A DNA stretch of 64,000 nucleotides, taken from NCBI RefSeq assembly GCF_900111615.1, contig NZ_FOHU01000015.1:1-64000 (forward strand), read 5' to 3'. The notes below the pieces were generated by a model. It saw only the letters and a program-made list of their open reading frames with translations. It was not told the origin of the DNA and did no database searches. Shown one piece after another: positions 6,988 to 16,069 of the stretch; position 1 is the first letter of the stretch; each line of letters opens with the position of its first letter. The translations under genes were made by a program, and so were the position numbers. The DNA comes from Natronincola peptidivorans. GTDB lineage: Bacteria > Bacillota > Clostridia > Peptostreptococcales > Natronincolaceae.

Positions 6988-9366
6988 TTATCCTTCAAAA
7001 GATTGTTCTGTACGTCCTATAATCTCATCTTGAAGAACTTTGCTTAGATTCCTGAAGTGATCACTGTATCCAGCAACACGAACGATTAAGTCTTTGTATT
7101 GATCTGGGTTCTTTTGAGCCTTAATCAATGTTTCTCTATCGATAACATTAAACTGGATATGATGTCCATCCATATTGAAATATGTGCGCACTAAGCTTGC
7201 CATATTATCTAATCCTTCTTCTCCTTTCACTACTGACGGAGTGAATTTTTGATTTAATAAAGTACCCCCTGTGTTTAAATGGTCCATTTTTGATGCTGAA
7301 CGAATTACTGCAGAAGGTCCTAATGTATCTGCTCCTTTTTCAGGTGATATTCCTTCAGAAAGGGGCTTATGGGCTAAACGACCATTAGGACTAGCCAGCA
7401 TGACTTCTCCAAAATAAACGTGACAGGTGGTTGGAAGCATATTGATACGATATTCTCCACCCTTCATATTAGGACGTCCATTAACAATGCCTTTATATGC
7501 ATTGAACACTTGTTGCATAATTCCATCTGCATAGTCATCGTCATTACCATATTTAGGTGTTTTGTTTCTTACTAAATGAGCAATAAGGTCCTGTCCTTCA
7601 AAATTCTCTTTTAATGCTTCCATTAGCTCCTTCATGGTGAATCTCTTCTGATCATATACATTATATTTTATAGCTGTTAGGGAGTCCGTTAAGGTTCCAA
7701 TACCTACCCCTTGTAAATAGTTGGTATTATAGCGAGCGCCTCCTGCGTTATAGTCTTTGCCTTTTGATATACAATCGTTGGTAATAATTGATAGGAAAGG
7801 TGCTGGCATATATTTTGCATATATCGTCTCTATAACATTTGAACCCTTCATCTTAATATCTACAAAATGCTCTATTTGTTTTCTATAGGCTTCAAAAAGC
7901 TCCTCATAGCTTTTGAAGTCCTCTGCATAACCTAGCTTTAATCCCAATTGTTTTTTACCAACAGGATCATAGCCATTGTGGAGAGTTATTTCTAATATTT
8001 TTGGCAGGTTGAAATATCCTGTTAAGATATAGGCTTCATTTCCAAAAGCACCTGTCTCAACACAGCCGCTGGTTCCTCCCAGGCGAGCATCTTCTATGGT
8101 TTTTCCTGCATTTAACAGCTCTTGGATGATGGCCTCTGTGTTATAGAAAGCCGGTTGGCCCCATCCTTTTCTAGATATTTCACAGGCTCTTTTTAGAAAA
8201 TGCTGAGGGGTTTTACGGCTGATTTGAACATTAGAGCTAGGCTGTAATAGCTTCATCTCATCCATACAGTCTAAGATTAAATAGCTTACTTCATTTACTC
8301 CATCCTGCCCATCAGCAGTAATACCGCCAGTATTTATATTTGCAAAGTCTGTATAGGTACTGCTTTCCTTTAATGTAATACCTACCTTTGGCGGTGCCGG
8401 TTGGTTATTAAATTTAACCCATAGACATTGCAGCAACTCCAATGCTTTTTCATCATCTAAGTTTCCTTCAGCTACCTCTTTTTTGTAGAAAGGATATAAA
8501 TGCTGGTCTAATCTGCCAGGACTAAATGCATCCCAAGGGTTAAGCTCAGTAGTAACACCTAAATGCACAAACCAGTACATCTGAATAGCCTGCCAGTATG
8601 TTTCTGGTTTATTAGCGGGAACTACATCACAGTTCTTGGCTATTTGTAAAAGCTCTTCTTTTCTAACTGGGTCAGCTTCCTTTGCTGCCATCTCTCTTGC
8701 TAAAGCTGCATATCTTTCTCCTAAAATAATAATTGCATCACATGCAATGTCCATAGCCTTTAATTGTTCATGTTTGCTAAGAGCCTCTGGGTCATTTGAA
8801 AAATCTAATGCTTCTATGTGCTTTTTAATTTTTTCTTTATAATCTTTAAATCCATTTTCATAGATAGCTGTAGATCCTACAGTATGTCCTGGACCTCTTT
8901 GCTCCATAAACTCTGTGAAAAGCCCAGCCTCATAGCAGCCTCTCCACTCATCAGTCATAGCATTTATTATACGACTGCGAATTGAACGATCTTTCCAATA
9001 GGGTATTATTTTTTCTTCCTGCAATTTAATATCTTCTTCATTTACTTTAAAGCTGATTAACTCTCTGTCATTCATAACCTGCATATCTTTTATTGTATGA
9101 CAGCATAGTTCTGGAAAAGTTGGAGACTTTTGGGGCCCATCCCCTTTTTCTCCTACAATTAACTCTCCACCGTTTATACATAGGGCATAGTTCTCCATAA
9201 AATGCTTAAATGCCAACGCCCGCATTTCTGGAATGGACACAGTGCCGTCATACTTCATATAAGCATCTGTTATTAAGTCAGCACGCTCCATATAAATCCT
9301 TGGTTCAGTTGTAACACTTTGTTGACGTAGATTTTTTACCCTTTCATTCATACCTCTAAGTTCCAT
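6988..9366 (-). CDS. hypD: Trans-4-hydroxy-L-proline dehydratase (glycyl radical enzyme)
   Basis: A 792-residue glycyl radical enzyme. It shows the thiyl-radical motif GGTSGCVETGAFG (Cys near residue 435, with the following Glu) and the C-terminal glycyl-radical loop RVAGYSDHF (Gly about 766). Long stretches such as KVGITLKESSTYTDFANINT and RKGWGQPAFYNTEAI match what is known of the C. difficile hydroxyproline dehydratase, which removes water from 4-hydroxyproline to give P5C. Neighbouring activase and proC support this over glycerol or propanediol dehydratase. The start at 9366 aligns with the known HypD N-terminus and lies 4 bases after the hypE stop. Oxygen-sensitive, so an anaerobic host is implied. 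Confidence 0.92.
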   Translation of the reverse strand: MELRGMNERVKNLRQQSVTTEPRIYMERADLITDAYMKYDGTVSIPEMRALAFKHFMENYALCINGGELIVGEKGDGPQKSPTFPELCCHTIKDMQVMNDRELISFKVNEEDIKLQEEKIIPYWKDRSIRSRIINAMTDEWRGCYEAGLFTEFMEQRGPGHTVGSTAIYENGFKDYKEKIKKHIEALDFSNDPEALSKHEQLKAMDIACDAIIILGERYAALAREMAAKEADPVRKEELLQIAKNCDVVPANKPETYWQAIQMYWFVHLGVTTELNPWDAFSPGRLDQHLYPFYKKEVAEGNLDDEKALELLQCLWVKFNNQPAPPKVGITLKESSTYTDFANINTGGITADGQDGVNEVSYLILDCMDEMKLLQPSSNVQISRKTPQHFLKRACEISRKGWGQPAFYNTEAIIQELLNAGKTIEDARLGGTSGCVETGAFGNEAYILTGYFNLPKILEITLHNGYDPVGKKQLGLKLGYAEDFKSYEELFEAYRKQIEHFVDIKMKGSNVIETIYAKYMPAPFLSIITNDCISKGKDYNAGGARYNTNYLQGVGIGTLTDSLTAIKYNVYDQKRFTMKELMEALKENFEGQDLIAHLVRNKTPKYGNDDDYADGIMQQVFNAYKGIVNGRPNMKGGEYRINMLPTTCHVYFGEVMLASPNGRLAHKPLSEGISPEKGADTLGPSAVIRSASKMDHLNTGGTLLNQKFTPSVVKGEEGLDNMASLVRTYFNMDGHHIQFNVIDRETLIKAQKNPDQYKDLIVRVAGYSDHFRNLSKVLQDEIIGRTEQSFEG

Positions 9367-9370
9367 GTCA

Positions 9371-10285
9371 TCAGCCCCCTATCTTTATATTTTGAAACCC
9401 TTTTTCTATAAAAATTTTTTTGACTTCTTCCATTTTGCTTTCCTCAGGAACACCCATTGCTTCATGATCATAAGAGAGTCCTAATCGTTGGTATTTTATT
9501 GATCCTGCACTGTGATAAGGTAATAGGTTGATACTTTGTACTTTAATTTTATTTGCTAATAGCCATTCAGCTACCTTTAGCATTTCTTCTAAGTCATCAT
9601 TGAATTTCCCTATGATGGGAATTCTAATATGAATATGAGAAGAAAGCTTATTAATTTCTATTAGATTATCTAGTATTACATCTAACCCTTCACCTATAAA
9701 TTCTCTATGCTTATCTTCATCTAAGGTTTTCATATCATATAAAAAAGAATCTATATAGGGTGCCAGCCTTCTAAAGGATTCCTTTGGAGCAAATCCACAA
9801 GTATCCATGGTAACATGAATTCCTATCTTTTTTAGTTTCTTACATAATTCCAAAAGGAACTCTATAGGCTGAGACATAGCCTCTCCACCAGAAAGAGTAA
9901 CTCCCCCTCCAGATTCTTCATATAAGATCATATCCCTTTTTGCTATATTCACTAGCTCATCTGTTGTGTAGTATTTTCCTGCCATCTCCAATGCATTGTA
10001 GGCACAATAATCTATGCATTTCCCACAGGCCTTACATTTTTCTCTATCCAGCACAATCTGACCTTCTGACTCCCTTACTGCATTGTTTGGGCATGCCATG
10101 ATGCAAGCTCCGCATTTTTTACATCTTTCCTCATAACCCAGCACTTGCATTGCATAGCTTTGACTTTCAGGATTATGACACCATCTGCAATAAAGTCCAC
10201 ATCCTTTGAAAAATATAGTGGTTCTAATTCCTTCCCCATCATGTAATGAAAATCGCTGAGCATTAAAGACCAGTGCTTGCTTCAT
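9371..10285 (-). CDS. hypE: HypD-activating enzyme (radical SAM glycyl-radical activase)
   Basis: A 304-residue activase that uses SAM to place the glycyl radical on HypD. The radical SAM motif CGLYCRWC (Cys 29, 33, 36) is near the N-terminus. It is followed by two ferredoxin-like [4Fe-4S] clusters (CKKCGACIMACP and CKACGKCIDYC), the usual arrangement in activases of decarboxylase/dehydratase-type enzymes, and by SGGEAMSQ. ATG at 10285 is chosen; a TTG four codons upstream is possible. It is the first gene of the operon, immediately upstream of hypD. Confidence 0.92.
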   Translation of the reverse strand: MKQALVFNAQRFSLHDGEGIRTTIFFKGCGLYCRWCHNPESQSYAMQVLGYEERCKKCGACIMACPNNAVRESEGQIVLDREKCKACGKCIDYCAYNALEMAGKYYTTDELVNIAKRDMILYEESGGGVTLSGGEAMSQPIEFLLELCKKLKKIGIHVTMDTCGFAPKESFRRLAPYIDSFLYDMKTLDEDKHREFIGEGLDVILDNLIEINKLSSHIHIRIPIIGKFNDDLEEMLKVAEWLLANKIKVQSINLLPYHSAGSIKYQRLGLSYDHEAMGVPEESKMEEVKKIFIEKGFQNIKIGG

Positions 10286-10495
10286 ATTAAAGCACAACCT
10301 TTCTTAGGCTTTTTGTTCTCCTGTTGTCATTTTAATCATTTGCACTTCTATGTATAGTTTTTATCCTTCCATAGATCATATTGTTAATAATTAGTCAATC
10401 TAAAGCATTTTCGCTCCTCTTAATTACATTATAGATGCTTATTGTGAAATAGTCAATCTGTTATATTGAGTTTTGTGAATTTTAGTGTAATATAT

Positions 10496-10618
10496 TTCAC
10501 ATATATGAATTTATTATAGATTTTTTTGATATAATGAATCTATCTGTTATTATTTTTATGCTGATGTTCTTAGGTTATTTCATGTATGGTATAATATAAT
10601 CACATTACATACGTGAAA
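10496..10618. promoter_or_regulatory. Divergent promoter region with palindromic candidate operators
   Basis: The 10286-10662 gap separates hypE (minus) from the regulator gene (plus). TTTCATGTATG (10578-10588) and CATACGTGAAA (10608-10618) form a 10/11 inverted repeat flanking the plus-strand -10 candidates GGTATAAT/TATAAT at 10588-10600. A second palindrome, TTCACATATATGAA, lies at 10496-10509 on the hypE side. The shared TTCA-YRTATG half-site suggests one regulator, probably the XRE-cupin protein, controlling both directions. Confidence 0.5.
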
Positions 10619-10662
10619 TAAGTATTTATTAAACACTGATGTTTCAGTTAAGGAGGGTTCTA

Positions 10663-11310
10663 ATGCTGAAAATTAAAACACAAATAGGTGCAAAAGCAAA
10701 GCAGCTTCGTCAAGAAAAAAAAATAACACTTAAAGAGTTAAGTGAAAAAACCAACTTATCCGTAGGATATTTATCCCAATTTGAGCGTGGTATCAATACA
10801 ATCGCTATAGATACCTTGGCAAAGATTGCAGAGGTCTATAATGTAGGCTTAAGCTATTTCTTTCCTAATAAGCTTGAAGAAAACTCTGTCGTATTAAAAA
10901 GTCATGAACAAGAAATCTTAGATGTTATTGGAGAAAACTACATCGTCACATCTCTCTCCACTAACAATGCTCATGTACTCTATCCAAGGTTAATTAAAAT
11001 TTTGCCTACTTTGAAAACTACTGAAGTGCTGCAAACTTATCCTCATCAGGGAGAAGAATTTGTATATGTTCTTGAAGGTATACTAACCCTGCTTTATAAG
11101 GATAAAAAGCATTACCTGTATCCTGGAGACTCTGCCCATTATTCTTCAAGTATTCCCCATAATTGGACCAATAGTACCAATAAAAATGTACAAATACTGT
11201 GTATATCTATTCCAAATCCATTTAATGAAAACAATCCTCATATTACAGAAAATGACGATCATCTAAGTTTAAGTGAAGAGAATAGACTGAAGGATATGGA
11301 GGATAAGTAA
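10663..11310 (+). CDS. XRE-family regulator with C-terminal cupin
   Basis: A 215-residue cytoplasmic transcription factor: N-terminal helix-turn-helix of the Cro/XRE type (GAKAKQLRQEKKITLKELSE then LSVGYLSQFERG, residues about 5-60) and a C-terminal cupin_2 domain (HQGEEFVYVLEGIL, then YPGDSAHYSSSIPHNW). This architecture (PuuR/MocR-like) usually senses a small metabolite. Divergent from hypE-hypD-proC, so it is the likely hydroxyproline- or proline-responsive regulator of that operon. ATG at 10663 follows AAGGAGGG; the upstream in-frame start lacks a site. Confidence 0.88.
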   Translation: MLKIKTQIGAKAKQLRQEKKITLKELSEKTNLSVGYLSQFERGINTIAIDTLAKIAEVYNVGLSYFFPNKLEENSVVLKSHEQEILDVIGENYIVTSLSTNNAHVLYPRLIKILPTLKTTEVLQTYPHQGEEFVYVLEGILTLLYKDKKHYLYPGDSAHYSSSIPHNWTNSTNKNVQILCISIPNPFNENNPHITENDDHLSLSEENRLKDMEDK

Positions 11311-11344
11311 AACTACCTGCTTTACGCGGGTAGTTTGTTTTTTT
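11310..11344 (+). terminator. Rho-independent terminator of the regulator gene
   Basis: AAACTACCTGC (11310-11320) pairs with GCGGGTAGTTT (11325-11335) around a 4-base loop, followed by GTTTTTTT. It begins on the last base of the stop codon. Confidence 0.85.
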
Positions 11345-11349
11345 CATAC

Positions 11350-11404
11350 CAATAGTAGGGGCGATCTGTGGTCGCCTGATTCCTGCACATTTTTCATCTA
11401 AGAT
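11350..11404. repeat. MITE-like repeat, half copy C
   Basis: GTAGGGGCGATCTGTGGTCGCC followed by TGCACATTTTTCATCTAAGATG, the right half of the repeat family. It abuts the 3' end of the E2 acyltransferase gene; the same junction is repeated at 26111-26170. Confidence 0.65.
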
Positions 11405-11406
11405 GC

Positions 11407-12207
11407 TTATAATCCAAACCCATTTTCAATCATTTTCGTAAGCTTGGACAAAGCTCTAACCGCTGGAGCACCATCGATGATATCATGGTCAACCAATGCT
11501 GTTATATGGATATATTCTCGTATTTCAATTTTATCCCCTATGACACCTGGTTTTTTAATAATGGAACCAACCGCAAAGCATAGTGGGTGAACACTTACTG
11601 GTACCACCCAACCCCTGATTTTCCCTACCATGCCAATAGATGTTATCATCACAGTTCCCATATTTTTCTTTACTAAAAAAGGATTCCTAAGAATATGCTT
11701 CCATATCAAACTCCTTATAAATCCCGGCATAGCATAATATATTTTCATCAAAAGATCATTCTTTTTCTCCCCTAATATGTAATTTCCTTCATCCTCCACC
11801 GCCTGATTCTGTGCTGCTCTTACTTCGCTGCTAATATCAGAAATGCTTTTTTCATTTACCTTTCGAATAACATAGGGTAATGGCACCTTCATTCCTTCAA
11901 TCTCTTTTTCTATCATAATTGATATATCAATGTCATCAAAAATGACTGTTTTACTCTTTCCTTTTCTTATTCCATGAATTTCTTTAAATTCTTCCACTGC
12001 ACAGCCAATACATTTAATGAGCCATGAGTTAAAGGAAATTTTTTGAGATAGTTTCCTTTTTTCTAAAATTTTCTTCCGTGCTTCTGTAACATCTAGTTCT
12101 ATCAATGCTTTTATGTGATGTTTTTTTAAGCCGATTGCACCAATATCAATAGTCGCTATTCTACTTGTTGGAAATGCTTCTATTTTATATCCCCCATCAC
12201 TTTTCAC
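11407..12207 (-). CDS. Stand-alone 2-oxoacid dehydrogenase E2-type acyltransferase
   Basis: A 266-residue protein consisting only of the catalytic CAT-like domain of dihydrolipoamide acyltransferases. It lacks lipoyl and peripheral-subunit-binding domains. The catalytic signature is present near the C-terminus: ALVDHDIIDGAPAVR (His and Asp of HxxxDG). Such stand-alone proteins occur in clostridia and their acyl substrate is unknown, so a role in an oxoacid dehydrogenase complex should not be assumed. GTG start 5 bases after AGGAGGT. A decayed duplicate of its 3' end lies at 26168-26368. Confidence 0.8.
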   Translation of the reverse strand: MKSDGGYKIEAFPTSRIATIDIGAIGLKKHHIKALIELDVTEARKKILEKRKLSQKISFNSWLIKCIGCAVEEFKEIHGIRKGKSKTVIFDDIDISIMIEKEIEGMKVPLPYVIRKVNEKSISDISSEVRAAQNQAVEDEGNYILGEKKNDLLMKIYYAMPGFIRSLIWKHILRNPFLVKKNMGTVMITSIGMVGKIRGWVVPVSVHPLCFAVGSIIKKPGVIGDKIEIREYIHITALVDHDIIDGAPAVRALSKLTKMIENGFGL

Positions 12208-12280
12208 ATTTTTACCTCCTAAACCTTGCTTGGCTTTTTATGCTATGATTACTTTTCTTGAGTCACAACTATATAAATCA

Positions 12281-12309
12281 ATTATACATTTTTTCCCACC
12301 CTTTGGTAA
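12281..12309 (-). promoter_or_regulatory. Promoter of the E2 acyltransferase gene
   Basis: TTACCA (12304-12309) and TATAAT (12281-12286) on the minus strand are 17 bases apart, about 75 bases before the start codon. The segment is a near copy of 5889-5917. Confidence 0.6.
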
Positions 12310-12443
12310 CTTATTTCTAGGAGACGTCCATGGGGTCGTGCTTCAATGATTTACATATATAGATGCAACGATTCTAAACCATTATTTTTTCCAATAATTA
12401 TGCTATACTATGTAGTAATAAAAGTTATAGAGAAGGTGAAAGA

Positions 12444-13067
12444 ATGTGTGGAAGATTTTTATTAACAGTTGATTTAGCTGAAATCGTCAAAAGATTTGGA
12501 TTGAGACCAGTTAATATTGTTTTTGAACCAAAAGCTGAGATATTTCCTTCAGAATCCGTACCTATTCTTATAGAGGGGGAAGAAAAAAAATTGCAGCTAA
12601 TGAAGTGGGGATTTAAGCCTGCTTTTACGGATAAGCTTTTAATTAATGCCAGAAGTGAAACGGTAGATGAAAAGCCAACCTTCAAAACCCCTTTTTTAAC
12701 AAAAAGATGCATTATCCCAGCCAATGGTTTTTTTGAATGGAAAAAGATAAACAATGAAAATGTAAAGCATAAAATTACTCTGAAAAGCGGAGGTATTTTT
12801 GGTTTTGCAGGCTTATATAATACTTTTAGAGACAAGTATAATAACCCCTATGAAGCCTTTACCATCTTAACCACCGCTCCCAATGAACAGATGAAAAATC
12901 TGCACCACAGAATGCCAGTGATTTTGGAAAAGTCAGCTGAAAAGCTTTGGCTTGATCCCAAGTTACAGGATATTGGTTTACTTAAAGGCTTTTTAAAGCC
13001 TTTTCATGAAGAGCTTTCTATAGAATCCCTAGATGCTGGTGATGTGCAATTGACCTTTCCTTTATAA
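12444..13067 (+). CDS. SRAP (SOS response-associated peptidase) family protein, HMCES/YedK type
   Basis: A 207-residue SRAP protein. Cys2 (MCGRFLL), exposed after removal of Met1, is the residue that forms a thiazolidine link with abasic sites in single-stranded DNA, shielding the lesion. The conserved MKWGF, NARSET, RRC/KRCIIPANGFFEW and HHRMPVIL motifs are all present. Length is normal. ATG at 12444 is 6 bases from GAAGGTG. Its last 45 bases (encoding ESLDAGDVQLTFPL) are repeated as debris at 25175 and 35372. Confidence 0.93.
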   Translation: MCGRFLLTVDLAEIVKRFGLRPVNIVFEPKAEIFPSESVPILIEGEEKKLQLMKWGFKPAFTDKLLINARSETVDEKPTFKTPFLTKRCIIPANGFFEWKKINNENVKHKITLKSGGIFGFAGLYNTFRDKYNNPYEAFTILTTAPNEQMKNLHHRMPVILEKSAEKLWLDPKLQDIGLLKGFLKPFHEELSIESLDAGDVQLTFPL

Positions 13068-13068
13068 G

Positions 13069-13121
13069 TAGCACCGAAATACAGAGGAATTTCATCTCCA
13101 TATAAAGCAGCATTAGGTCCT
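13069..13121 (-). pseudogene. Sirtuin gene fragment
   Basis: Read on the minus strand this encodes GPNAALYGDEIPLYFGA, matching EPNVVLYGDEIPQYFDA in the intact sirtuin at 35436-36056. Nucleotide identity to 35627-35679 is about 80-85% by eye. It begins two bases after the SRAP stop codon and has no surrounding open sirtuin sequence, so it is debris. Confidence 0.7.
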
Positions 13122-13193
13122 AGAAACCTTCTGGAGGTTATGTTGGCTATGAAAACTTCATAACTATATATTCTTCTCCAGTGAAGACACAAA

Positions 13194-13218
13194 AAATGGG
13201 TGACATTGCCACCCATTT
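13194..13218 (-). terminator. Terminator of the methyltransferase operon
   Basis: AAATGGGTG/CACCCATTT with a 7-base loop; on the minus strand it is followed by a run of six T, so it terminates the operon ending at 13236. The stem is symmetric and could also stop SRAP transcripts. Confidence 0.75.
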
Positions 13219-13235
13219 ATCTTGTAAGTTACACC

Positions 13236-15029
13236 TTAATTAGAAAACAAAAGACATCGTGTAAACAGTCTTTCATAGCCTTCCGATGCCCCCAGTTCCA
13301 TATAGCCCATTTGTTTTGCTAGTTCTTCAATTTCTTTCTTTACCTCGGTTGACATCAGGGCCATATATGCTCCTGTTTTAGAGGAGTTTCCTACATATAC
13401 CAGCTTGTCTTCAACCTCTTGTGGTAGGATACCTATTCCCACTAGGCTTTCAGCAGGCAAATGAGCACCAAATTGTCCTGCTATCATCACTTGATGGAGT
13501 TGATTCATTTGGATATTTGCCTGTTTTAGTAATGCATAAAATCCAGAAAGAATTGCACCCTTTGCTAATTGTACTTGTCTAACATCCCCTTGTGTAATCA
13601 AAAGCTCTCCAGGACTCTTTTTTAGGACAAATTCTCGTTTTATTCCGTCTAATTGGAGCATATCATAACGATAATCAGATTCCTCTAATTTTTCTTTTTT
13701 TATGAAGCCTCCATCTTTTTTCACCAGCCCTATACGAAGCAACTCTTTTACAGCCGCCAGTATCCCACTGCCACAGATTCCTATTGGCTCTAGATTTCCT
13801 ATCACTTTAAGTTCAATCCCATCATCACTAATCTTCACATCTTCGATTGCACCCTCTGCAGCCCTCATACCTGAACTTATATTCATTCCCTCTAGGGCTG
13901 GTCCTGCTGCACAGGAGCAGGATAATAACCTGCCATCGCTGGATAAAACAATCTCTCCATTGGTTCCAATATCTATAAATAAATGATTTCCCTCTTTTTT
14001 GTGCAATTGACAAACATATGCCCCTGCTACGATATCAGCACCAATATAGGCTGAAACTGATGGAAGACAATACAATCTTGTAGCTGCAGCTGCTTTTATG
14101 CCTATATCCATAGCTGATATGTTTTTTGCTTTTACAAATGCTGGTGCATATGGAGATTTTCCGATGGATGTTGCATCTATTCCTAACAAAAAATGCATCA
14201 TTGTACAATTTGCTGCAACGACGATCTCGTAAATATTATTTCTATCTATTTTTGCTTTACTACATAGCTCTCCTATCATTTGGTTGATGGCATTTACAAT
14301 TGCATGTTGCAGTTTTTCTTTAGCATCCTTAGGATTCTCTAACCCATAAGTGATTCTAGTCAGTACATCAAGACCATATCTTTTTTGAGGATTGATGATG
14401 GAGGCTGTGGCTAATTCTTCACCGGTTTTCATATTAACTAATGCCGCTACCACTGTTGTGGTTCCGATATCAATGGCCATTCCATAGAGAGTATCTGTGG
14501 TATCACCTGCCTCAATCCCAATTAGCTCTTCACCATGAAAAACTCCAGTGATTTGTCCATAGGTGACTTCATTCTTTTGCAATAGCTGCCAATCAAGTTC
14601 TTCTATGCCTAACGCATTACACAGAGCATCCTCAAATGCTTTTTGGTTCTCTAAGGTGGGTTTCTCTATTTCATAGATCTCTTTGCTTATGGCAGGATGA
14701 AAATCGAATTCTGGTATATATCCCTTTGTAAGAATTTCGTGTTTTCTTTCTTTTTGTAGGATTTCAATTGTAATATCTTCTTGTGGTACCACAAGACAGG
14801 ATAATCTTATGCCTGAAGAAATTTCTTCTTTCTTTAAAAGCCTCTCTTCTGTTGCTGAGATAGCTGGGAGATTTCCTTCTAGAAGTCTAATCTTGCATTT
14901 TCCACAAAGACCTTTACCATTGCAGGGATTATCCACAAAAATATCATTTTCTAATAGTAGCTGTAGTAGATCTCTATCTGGTATATATTCAATAGCTTCC
15001 TTTTTGTTTTTAATGAAAATCTTAGGCAT
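13236..15029 (-). CDS. Corrinoid-protein reductive activator (RACo/RamA-type ASKHA ATPase with ferredoxin domain)
   Basis: A 597-residue protein. Residues 1-85 form a plant-type [2Fe-2S] domain with Cys36, Cys42, Cys45 and Cys78 (NPCNGKGLCGKC, LSCLV). A linker follows, then an actin-like ASKHA ATPase domain (AIDIGTTTVVAAL near 190, FIDIGTNGEIVL near 350, GICGSGI). Such proteins (DUF4445 family) use ATP to drive one-electron reduction of inactive Co(II) corrinoid proteins back to Co(I). The ATG at 15029 overlaps the stop of the preceding gene (ATGCCTAA), so the two are coupled; an upstream ATG at 15041 lies on the binding site. It is the last gene of the operon and presumably reactivates the corrinoid protein at 16070-16726. 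Confidence 0.88.
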   Translation of the reverse strand: MPKIFIKNKKEAIEYIPDRDLLQLLLENDIFVDNPCNGKGLCGKCKIRLLEGNLPAISATEERLLKKEEISSGIRLSCLVVPQEDITIEILQKERKHEILTKGYIPEFDFHPAISKEIYEIEKPTLENQKAFEDALCNALGIEELDWQLLQKNEVTYGQITGVFHGEELIGIEAGDTTDTLYGMAIDIGTTTVVAALVNMKTGEELATASIINPQKRYGLDVLTRITYGLENPKDAKEKLQHAIVNAINQMIGELCSKAKIDRNNIYEIVVAANCTMMHFLLGIDATSIGKSPYAPAFVKAKNISAMDIGIKAAAATRLYCLPSVSAYIGADIVAGAYVCQLHKKEGNHLFIDIGTNGEIVLSSDGRLLSCSCAAGPALEGMNISSGMRAAEGAIEDVKISDDGIELKVIGNLEPIGICGSGILAAVKELLRIGLVKKDGGFIKKEKLEESDYRYDMLQLDGIKREFVLKKSPGELLITQGDVRQVQLAKGAILSGFYALLKQANIQMNQLHQVMIAGQFGAHLPAESLVGIGILPQEVEDKLVYVGNSSKTGAYMALMSTEVKKEIEELAKQMGYMELGASEGYERLFTRCLLFSN

Positions 15030-16053
15030 CGATGACTGCATCTCCTTTTGTTAAGGATTCTATCATTGATTTCACATTTTTTAATGAAGACTTCATTCCC
15101 AGTCCACAGGCTGGAGATATGATGTTGACTCCATCCTTTACACATTTTTGGGTTAGTTCAGCAATTTTCTGTGGCTCTCCAAATTCAATTGCATAGGTAC
15201 TAACATTTCCCATTAGTAATCTATCCGACAGGTTTTCTCTTGCTTCCTTCATACTGACAATAGAATCAAAGCTCAGCACATTGGCTCTGATTTTATTTGC
15301 CTCTGGATAGACTTTCTTCATGCCTCCGCATATATGCACAATTGTACCTATATTCTCTTGGTGTACAGCATCAATAATTCTATTGATATATTTTACAGCA
15401 AATTCTTCGAATAGCTTTGGCCCTAAGATTTCACCTGTGCCGCTTGGGTCAGAAATAGCAATGATATCCGCTCCTGCTTCTATTTGCTTTTTTGCAAATA
15501 GTATCAGTTCTTCTGTAACAAAATTCATAAACTCATGGGCAGCGGTGTTGCTTTTTCTTAACTCTTTATAAAACACAACAGGTTCCATAATAGAGCTTGC
15601 GGTACTAATAGGTCCCGTGAGATTGCCTATGATAGGTACATCACTACCCTTAGCTTTTAACAATTTTATAGCATCTATCACTGTTTTTCCTCTTCCTTGC
15701 TGAAACTGGATCTTTGGTATCTTTTCCCATTCCTTCACAGAATCTATGATATATTCAACAACATGAGGCTCATAGATATTTGTCCCCATATCAACCTTTG
15801 CTCCAAAATCCTCTGCCTCAATGGTCATGCAAAAAGGTACACCATAGTTTTCGAAACAGCCTTTTTCATAGACTGCAGCTGCTAAATCCGCCATCATTTC
15901 TGCATTCATATGGGCCTCTGGAAATTTTATGCCCACTTCTTCTATTAGCTCTGTTGTCACCATGTTCATCATGCCACCGGGACAAATACAGGGTGGTCGA
16001 TCAACGGTCTCTCTGTTGAAGACCTTATTTAGTCGTTCTATCGGCGATAACAT
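15022..16053 (-). CDS. UroD-family corrinoid methyltransferase (MtaA/MtbA-like)
   Basis: A 343-residue protein of the uroporphyrinogen decarboxylase superfamily, MtaA/CmuA branch, which moves methyl groups between a substrate or CoM/THF-type acceptor and a corrinoid protein. The zinc site of this branch is intact: His240-x-Cys242 in VHICGG and Cys316 in SPACGLG. It has the usual N-terminal NKVFNRETVDRPPCICPGG. Between the corrinoid protein (17-base gap) and the reactivator (overlap). Whether it takes methyl from substrate or passes it on is not visible from sequence. Confidence 0.85.
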   Translation of the reverse strand: MLSPIERLNKVFNRETVDRPPCICPGGMMNMVTTELIEEVGIKFPEAHMNAEMMADLAAAVYEKGCFENYGVPFCMTIEAEDFGAKVDMGTNIYEPHVVEYIIDSVKEWEKIPKIQFQQGRGKTVIDAIKLLKAKGSDVPIIGNLTGPISTASSIMEPVVFYKELRKSNTAAHEFMNFVTEELILFAKKQIEAGADIIAISDPSGTGEILGPKLFEEFAVKYINRIIDAVHQENIGTIVHICGGMKKVYPEANKIRANVLSFDSIVSMKEARENLSDRLLMGNVSTYAIEFGEPQKIAELTQKCVKDGVNIISPACGLGMKSSLKNVKSMIESLTKGDAVIDA

Positions 16054-16069
16054 ATGTTTTCACCTCTTT

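Noticed and set aside
6988-9366. Pyruvate formate-lyase or glycerol/propanediol dehydratase
   Set aside because: Single Cys-x-Glu active-site motif with HypD-specific flanking sequence and the adjacent proC fit hydroxyproline dehydratase better.
13004-13216. Open frame of 70 codons on the minus strand as a real gene
   Set aside because: Only the GPNAALYGDEIPLYF part is protein-like and is a sirtuin fragment; the rest is antisense to SRAP or terminator sequence.
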